The notes beneath the pieces were generated by a model, which saw only the letters and a program-made list of their open reading frames with translations, was not told the DNA's origin and ran no database searches. DNA of 11,076 nucleotides from Bacillota bacterium (GTDB lineage: Bacteria > Bacillota > Clostridia > Acetivibrionales > DSM-1351): NCBI GenBank assembly GCA_023395575.1, contig JAEWZA010000248.1, forward strand, positions 1-11,076, read 5' to 3'. Made by a program: the position numbers and the translations under genes. This document shows, in pieces, positions 7,018 to 11,076 of the stretch (positions are counted from its first letter, which is position 1; the number at the start of each line of letters is the position of its first letter).

Positions 7018-7025
7018 AGAAGACC

Positions 7026-7238
7026 TCAAACCTCATCTATCGTTAATTCAGACCCGCAACTTTTACATTTGTATGTAATTTCCGTATATCCGTAATTAAA
7101 ATATTCTCCTGACTCTTGTTCTGCAAAGAAATCTGCCATTTTGCCTTCTGTTAAATCTTCATCCATTAAATCAACATCATCCATTACCGTTTCTCTATCT
7201 ATTTCAAGCATTTCAGAATTACACTTTTCACATTTCAT
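7026..7238 (-). CDS. Small zinc-ribbon protein, 70 aa
   Basis: The start is ATG 7238, with AGGAGG in the 15-nt gap after the EcsC gene. Two CxxC knuckles (C3/C6 and C58/C61, the latter in YKCKSCGSE) flank a very acidic middle (about 12-45, rich in D and E). This is the layout of a one-zinc ribbon with an acidic insertion. It is cytoplasmic, with no helix or signal. Proteins of this size bind nucleic acid or act as partner modules, but no partner is identifiable beyond the operon. It lies between EcsC and the MFS carrier. Confidence 0.8.
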   Translation of the reverse strand: MKCEKCNSEMLEIDRETVMDDVDLMDEDLTEGKMADFFAEQESGEYFNYGYTEITYKCKSCGSELTIDEV

Positions 7239-7253
7239 GTTTTTTCCTCCTAT

Positions 7254-8297
7254 CTATATTTCAATTACTACTTCCTCATCACCATCAACTAAGGTGTTAA
7301 TCCTAGTTTCCTTTTCTAATATATATCTCTTATTGTAAAAAACATCTGCATACTCTAATACTTTTTTCATTTGAGCTGTATCAAAAAAAGCGCCAATAGC
7401 AGCGGAAATAATAGGAACAGCTCTTTGAATTGTTTTTTTAGTTAAAATCTTGCCGATTTGTTCAAAGATATCCCTGAATATAGTTTTTTCTAAGCCCTTT
7501 TCTCCAACCTTTTCAAGTGCTTTTTTAGCTGATTTATTTGCCATCGCTCTCATTTGAACAATTAGAAGTTCAACCCCTCCACGAGAAGCCATATCTGACC
7601 ATGTCTTTTTAGCTGTTTGTTTTACGGCTGTTGCCTTACTCTTTATCATTATCTTTCCTATTAATCCAGTCATTGCAGTAGCATCACTATTCCCTGGATT
7701 TAATGCATTCATAAATACTTCGCCTGCAATTACTAGCTCAGTAGCATCATTCTTAACATCATATCCATAAAACATAGCAATTGACTGAACAGCACGATAA
7801 AATAAAAATGTACTTAGTACTAAATTAAATGGTATTCCTGCAAAACCAATTGCACCTGTCACACCACCTTCAACAAACGCTAAACTTAAATCTCGATTCT
7901 TATAAGAATTAACTAATTTAGCCAAATCATAACTTCTTGCAAAGCATACCTCACTTAACTGAGATACATCATTGTCAGTCACAATTTCGTTTACCTTGTT
8001 AATAATTGACTTTTCACTAATTGAAAACTTTGAAGCCTGTTCTTCAACTATTTTAAAGCCATCAGCAACTACTTTCATTGCTTGTAAATACAATTCTTTC
8101 TCAGAGATTGCCTCTTTAACACCATTTCCTATATTTTTTACCTTATCTGGTACAATTCCTGATACTTTTGTACCTAATTTAGACAATTTACTAGGTTCAA
8201 TCATTTTATTGTAGCGTTCTGTTAATGAATCTAGGGAGTCTTCTTCTTTAATATCAATTATAGGACTTGGTACAGTGTACTGCTTGTTTTCAGCCAT
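7254..8297 (-). CDS. EcsC family protein, 347 aa
   Basis: The start is ATG 8297, with AGGAGG and 8 nt spacing. The diagnostic EcsC block is at about 145-182: a Gly-rich hydrophobic GAIGFAGIPFNLVL followed by RAVQSIAMFYGYD. A second hydrophobic segment near the C-terminus (RAVPIISAAIGAFFDT, about 293-308) also fits the family. The first 100 residues are polar and helical. EcsC was named from the Bacillus ecs locus, but its biochemical role is unsettled; association with the membrane is likely. It is the first gene of the operon EcsC / zinc ribbon / MFS / small membrane proteins, with gaps of 15 and 8 nt then overlaps, so the genes are almost certainly co-transcribed. Confidence 0.85.
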   Translation of the reverse strand: MAENKQYTVPSPIIDIKEEDSLDSLTERYNKMIEPSKLSKLGTKVSGIVPDKVKNIGNGVKEAISEKELYLQAMKVVADGFKIVEEQASKFSISEKSIINKVNEIVTDNDVSQLSEVCFARSYDLAKLVNSYKNRDLSLAFVEGGVTGAIGFAGIPFNLVLSTFLFYRAVQSIAMFYGYDVKNDATELVIAGEVFMNALNPGNSDATAMTGLIGKIMIKSKATAVKQTAKKTWSDMASRGGVELLIVQMRAMANKSAKKALEKVGEKGLEKTIFRDIFEQIGKILTKKTIQRAVPIISAAIGAFFDTAQMKKVLEYADVFYNKRYILEKETRINTLVDGDEEVVIEI

Positions 8298-8357
8298 TTT
8301 GTTTTCCTCCTGATGTTTGATTATATGGGCATTGAAATGCTGAGTAGCCTTATCCAG

Positions 8358-8549
8358 CTATGCTTTTATCACTTTTTGAGTAATCTTTACTTCATTCATA
8401 TAAATTTCAACTCTTGATGTTCGAACTAATAATTGATTCTTTTGGAGTTTACAAAAAAGGTGTATTATTCCGTTATTAATCAATGCTTGAATATTACGCT
8501 TTGTAAGCTTATTAATTCAATTCACAGTTTCAATTGTTTCTAATTTCAT
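8358..8549 (-). pseudogene. Degenerate reading frame interrupted by an in-frame TGA
   Basis: The frame opens with ATG 8549, overlapping the previous stop as ATGA. It is interrupted by TGA at 8517-8519 after ten residues, then runs open for 52 more codons to TAG at 8358. The second part (KLTKRNIQALINNG, then VRTSRVEIYMNEVK) has the composition of real protein. No ribosome site or start precedes it after the TGA. I infer a decayed gene or gene fragment; the family is not recognised. Confidence 0.35.
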
Positions 8550-8806
8550 GAGTATCCCAAAGAAAACTTATAATCGTTATGCCCTTTTGACTGCTTATAA
8601 GTGGCACATAAAGAAATTCCAACACCTTCTATTTTAAAAATGTCAAAGTCATTTGTGGAGAAATTCAAAACGTAACCACATCTATTGAACAGCTTCATAA
8701 AAGTACCCTTTTCAATTTCTTTCTTATTTATAGTATTATTATAATAGCGATAAAAAAACGAAAAAGGATAGTCTTCCTTTAATTTAAGACGTAAGATAAC
8801 TATCAA
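8546..8806 (-). pseudogene. Fragment resembling an N-terminal domain of abortive-infection (AbiJ-like) proteins
   Basis: An open frame of 86 codons whose only early start is a TTG without a ribosome site. An internal ATG also lacks a good one. The stretch from YPFSFFYRYYNN through LFNRCGYVLNFSTNDFD to GISLCATYKQSKG matches, from memory, the LFNRxGYVLxFSTxDFD and LCxxYxLSKG pattern of an N-terminal domain seen in AbiJ-like proteins. Those proteins continue for hundreds of residues, usually into a HEPN domain. Here the frame ends within seven residues after QSKG. It is probably a remnant of a phage-defence gene. Homology is unverified. Confidence 0.4.
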
Positions 8807-8919
8807 TTAATTTCATTCTTATACTTTTCTATAAACTTTTTAACAAAATCTAAATCGCATTTTTCAATCTTCTCACTAGTTCCTTTTGAAAAAAGCAAAT
8901 TCCACTCTAAAAAGTTAGA
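8803..8919 (-). pseudogene. Short C-terminal gene remnant, 38 codons
   Basis: The frame runs from just after an in-frame stop (8920-8922) to TGA 8803-8805. It encodes a protein-like segment, FLEWNLLFSKGTSEKIEKC followed by an amphipathic Lys/Glu-rich helix. There is no start codon with a ribosome site; TTG 8898 is the only candidate. It overlaps the end of the 238-residue gene and the start of the AbiJ-like fragment. The composition suggests the end of a real gene, and together with the neighbouring fragments it marks a decayed region. Confidence 0.3.
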
Positions 8920-9631
8920 TTAATGAGCCAATAAATCTATAACTCCCATCAATCCATGAAATAATACATGGTAGGTCAACACCATCCGAAACTCCTATGC
9001 TATTAAAAGTCGCAACTACTTCCTTAAACATATCTCCAGTTAAATCTAAAAATTTTATATCATTTAAATCATTAAGCATAACATCACCTTCATTATCACA
9101 TAATGAAAGTTTATATTTTAGATGGTATGAACTTCCTATTCCTAGTGGTCTATATATGTATTTTAATATGTCATTTTCAACCTTATCATATATAAAAAGT
9201 TGATTAGGAGATTGTATTTCATTGTCAAAATTATTTTTTCTATTAACAGCGGATACAATTATTGTTTCATTCCCAAATCCATGTATATCGTCTTTTAATA
9301 CTGATGAAATTCTAGAATTTTTAGGAAGCTGTTTCTTTATGTCATTAATAAATAAATCATCTTCAACTATATTAAGTCTTATAACGGTACCAATTAAAAA
9401 TAAAATTAATCCAAAAAAAATAGAGTACGACGAAATAACTGCGATAACATCATTTATTTTTTTAATTTTTATTTTAACCCTTTTAAAAAAAGATGATTTA
9501 GAAATTAATCGAATACCAAGTTTTTTTATGTTCTTCTTACACCCACTCACCATTTTACCATAATTCAATATTATATGGTAAAAATTTATATAAGTATCTA
9601 AAAATTTGTGTATATTACTAAAATATTTCAT
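8915..9631 (-). CDS. Single-helix membrane-anchored protein with FG-GAP-like motifs, 238 aa
   Basis: The longest start is ATG 9631, five codons after an in-frame stop, without a clear ribosome site. Residues 1-60 are strongly basic. A membrane helix spans about 62-87 (SSYSIFFGLILFLIGTVIRL). The rest is an extracytoplasmic domain by the positive-inside rule. Two segments, DIHGFGNETIIV (115-126) and LDLTGDMFKEVV (195-206), look like FG-GAP/VCBS calcium-loop repeats: an acidic turn followed by E-(T/V)-(I/V)-(I/V). The C-terminus (PCIISWIDGSYRFIG) ends as many such proteins do. It might read as a surface-exposed sensor or binding protein; its function is unknown. It has a very low-GC N-terminal half and no operon partner apart from remnants. 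Confidence 0.65.
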   Translation of the reverse strand: MKYFSNIHKFLDTYINFYHIILNYGKMVSGCKKNIKKLGIRLISKSSFFKRVKIKIKKINDVIAVISSYSIFFGLILFLIGTVIRLNIVEDDLFINDIKKQLPKNSRISSVLKDDIHGFGNETIIVSAVNRKNNFDNEIQSPNQLFIYDKVENDILKYIYRPLGIGSSYHLKYKLSLCDNEGDVMLNDLNDIKFLDLTGDMFKEVVATFNSIGVSDGVDLPCIISWIDGSYRFIGSLI

Positions 9632-9800
9632 ATCAATAATTAATTATAAATCAAGACTGTATATGCATTTTGGATAAATTTTTTAGAAAATCTAATAATC
9701 AAAAGCCACACACCAGCATCTAACAATCCACCAGTACGTAGCTCTTTACACTTAATTCTATCCATACACCATATACTTACTTATAACACTTATACAACTA
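9632..9800. other. Intergenic stretch between the 238-residue gene and the inverted-repeat element
   Basis: This AT-rich stretch is presumed to hold the promoter of the 238-residue gene, but no convincing -35/-10 pair was found. A 41-codon minus-strand frame (9640-9765, beginning MDRIKCKELRTGG) is open but lacks a ribosome site and is not called as a gene. Confidence 0.4.
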
Positions 9801-10081
9801 ATTCAACTTTTGCAGTTTAAAATTATAGGTGTGGGAGATTTATCAATGGAAAGTTGGGGTTGGGTTAGAAAAAATTGCATGAATTAGTTGTTGAGCCGCT
9901 GTGTTTTTGCCGTAAAAACGACACGATGTCGTTTTTAGCACACCATGAGCCACGGATGGCGAATGTGTGCGACGGCTAAAACACAGCGGTGAAGCATTAC
10001 TAATTCAAGCAATTTTTTCGGCAACAAACCATTGATAAATCTCTCCCGCACCGATAAAATTTTAATGTGCGAAAGTTGAAT
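9801..10081. repeat. 281-bp nested inverted-repeat element with two inner hairpins
   Basis: The left arm (9801-9913) and right arm (9972-10081) are imperfect inverted copies of about 110 bp. They start and end ATTCAACTTT / AAAGTTGAAT and share blocks such as TTTATCAATGG, AAAAAATTGC, TGAATTAGT and CGCTGTGTTTT. The centre holds two further stems: AAAAACGACA-CGA-TGTCGTTTTT (9914-9936) and GCACAC ... GTGTGC (9938-9970), the latter enclosing GCCA-CGGA-TGGC. The transcript of either strand would fold as one long stem capped by two hairpins. There is no coding frame. It is likely a non-autonomous mobile palindromic element (MITE-like) or a structured RNA. It may also end transcription from the dockerin gene. 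Confidence 0.75.
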
Positions 10082-10097
10082 AGCACTCTATTCTTTG

Positions 10098-10199
10098 TTT
10101 TTAAGGTTTTAATTTTAATCTTTAATCTTTATGGTTTTTAAGTTTTAATCTTTTAAGATTTTAGCTTTTATGTCTTAGTATTTAAGTTTTAAGGTTTAC
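10098..10199. repeat. Low-complexity TTTTAAG/TTTTAATC tract
   Basis: About 100 bp of degenerate repeats built from TTTTAAG, TTTTAATC and CTTTAAT words, lying between the dockerin-enzyme stop codon and the inverted-repeat element. It includes the palindrome AATCTTTTAAGATT. There is no GC-rich stem typical of a terminator. It probably arose by slippage. Confidence 0.5.
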
Positions 10200-10207
10200 T
10201 TGCACTC

Positions 10208-11076
10208 CTACCTCTCATAAGGCAGCTTATCATACACCCCCAACAAGTACCCCTTGAGAATTGCTAAATCAATAGCATTTATTTCGCCATCTCTATTCAA
10301 ATCTCCAACATACATAACATCTTTCACATCAAAGCTGTCTCGCATACCCAGCAGGTATTGTTTTAGCAGAGCAAAATCAATTGAGTCAACTGCTTTGTCC
10401 CCATTGTAATCACCTATTACTTCATCGTTAGCAGTTTCTTCAATAATTGTTGCTGTAACCTTAATTTCTGATAGCACTTTGCCGTCAGCATATGGTGAGC
10501 CAAAGTTTGGTGTACCGTCGCTGTTCCAGAACAATTTTTGAACACGAGTATGCCTGCCAGCATCATATAGAGGCTCATAGCTGCCAGATATATACTTTTC
10601 CTCTTGACGTGCATGGTATACAAGAATATCTTCACTGCCATCCTCTGATACTGTGAAGGTATTGTGTCCTGGACCGTATTGACCTGCTTCAGTACTGAAG
10701 GTCATCACTGGATATGGTGTTTTCACCCATGAATTAGGGTTTAATAAATCGCTGCTATCGGAGACTGTAAGAAGTCCTAAGCAGTATAGCGCATCCGTTC
10801 CGCTTGCAGAATAGGCAACAAATATTTTTCCGTTTCTTTTAATTACACTTGCTCCCTCGTTTACCTTGTAAGCATGTAATTCCCAATCGTAGGTTGGTTC
10901 TGCAATTTTTACAGCATTAGTTTCAATTGTATATGGGTCCTTCATTCTTGCAATATATAGGTTTGAATTAGGATCATTCTGCGCCCATATCATATACAAT
11001 TTTCCGTTATGTTCAAAAACAGTTTCATCCAGAGAAAAGCCAGTAAAAGCCATGTCTGAAGAATTAGTTTTCTTAA
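10208..11076 (-). CDS. Glycoside hydrolase family 43 enzyme with C-terminal type I dockerin (5' end outside window)
   Basis: The frame is open from the right edge to TAG 10208, so the signal peptide and first catalytic Asp are outside. The visible catalytic part carries GH43 hallmarks: FSLDETVFEHNGKLYMIWA (the pKa-modulating Asp region), NEGASVIKRNGKIFVAYSAS (the Glu of the EG motif is the expected general acid) and GPGHNTFTVSEDGSEDILVY. This arrangement is usual for alpha-L-arabinofuranosidase-type members acting on arabinan or arabinoxylan side chains; the exact specificity is inferred. The last 70 residues (10211-10420) are a dockerin: two calcium-loop/helix repeats, GDYNGDKAVDSIDFALLK and GDLNRDGEINAIDLAILK. 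Their SI and AI recognition positions fit mesophilic clostridial cellulosomes. The enzyme is secreted and docks onto a scaffoldin. Confidence 0.92.
   Translation of the reverse strand, partial: KKTNSSDMAFTGFSLDETVFEHNGKLYMIWAQNDPNSNLYIARMKDPYTIETNAVKIAEPTYDWELHAYKVNEGASVIKRNGKIFVAYSASGTDALYCLGLLTVSDSSDLLNPNSWVKTPYPVMTFSTEAGQYGPGHNTFTVSEDGSEDILVYHARQEEKYISGSYEPLYDAGRHTRVQKLFWNSDGTPNFGSPYADGKVLSEIKVTATIIEETANDEVIGDYNGDKAVDSIDFALLKQYLLGMRDSFDVKDVMYVGDLNRDGEINAIDLAILKGYLLGVYDKLPYER

Noticed and set aside
7018..7029. Upstream TTG start for the MFS gene, overlapping the zinc-ribbon stop
   Set aside because: The ribosome-like GAGG is only one base from this TTG, while ATG 7017 has a GAGG at 6 nt spacing.
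9640..9765. 41-codon minus-strand frame beginning MDRIKCKELRTGG
   Set aside because: It has no ribosome site, no recognised motif, and lies in the presumed promoter region of the next gene.
9801..10081. CRISPR array or insertion sequence with transposase
   Set aside because: There is no series of spaced direct repeats, and no open frame of useful length inside the element; it is a single inverted-repeat unit.
10417..10641. Minus-strand 74-codon frame inside the GH43 gene
   Set aside because: It overlaps the GH43-dockerin coding sequence in another frame; the latter has clear family motifs.

Overview
The window looks like chromosome of a low-GC, mesophilic, cellulosome-forming clostridium (Ruminiclostridium / Clostridium cluster III type). 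The evidence is the AT-rich sequence, strong AGGAGG-type ribosome sites, a methyl-accepting chemotaxis protein gene and a glycoside hydrolase ending in a type I dockerin. Every gene I can support is on the minus strand, so the window is described from high to low coordinates.

At the right edge (10208-11076) is the 3' part of a secreted GH43 enzyme with a C-terminal dockerin, followed by a low-complexity tract and a 281-bp nested inverted-repeat element (9801-10081) with arms of about 110 bp and two inner hairpins. Next come a one-helix membrane protein with FG-GAP-like motifs (8915-9631) and a decayed stretch of overlapping short frames (8358-8919). One of these frames resembles part of abortive-infection (AbiJ-like) proteins.

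The central block (5051-8297) is a tight operon: an EcsC-family protein, a small four-cysteine zinc-ribbon protein, an MFS transporter, a small single-helix protein, and a 110-residue polytopic membrane protein. It ends at a clear terminator (4943-4996). Inside it a unit of about 375 bp (tail of the MFS gene plus the whole small-protein gene) has been tandemly duplicated. This left two diverging small-protein genes and an orphan MFS tail. The junction lies at a short shared GCGTTT-containing sequence. The downstream small-protein copy is still translationally coupled to the 110-residue gene, while the upstream copy has a 2-nt deletion that changes its C-terminus.

Next is a chemoreceptor gene (2864-4754) with its own promoter and terminator. 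It is broken by a frameshifting internal deletion in the Cache sensor domain. Between it and the left-end gene lie two related short peptide genes (36 and 47 codons) that share their first 12 codons but diverge afterwards.

The left 1962 bp encode the N-terminal 654 residues of a large multi-domain protein that runs off the window: three fascin-like beta-trefoil repeats, a beta-rich middle, several collagen-like Gly-rich blocks and an IPT/TIG domain. It has no signal peptide. A perfect 19-bp palindrome overlaps its likely promoter.

The least explained features are the trefoil-collagen-IPT protein, the nested palindromic element, the EcsC/zinc-ribbon/MFS/small-membrane-protein operon with its duplication, and the paired peptide genes. 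None was checked against a database; family names come from recognising motifs.
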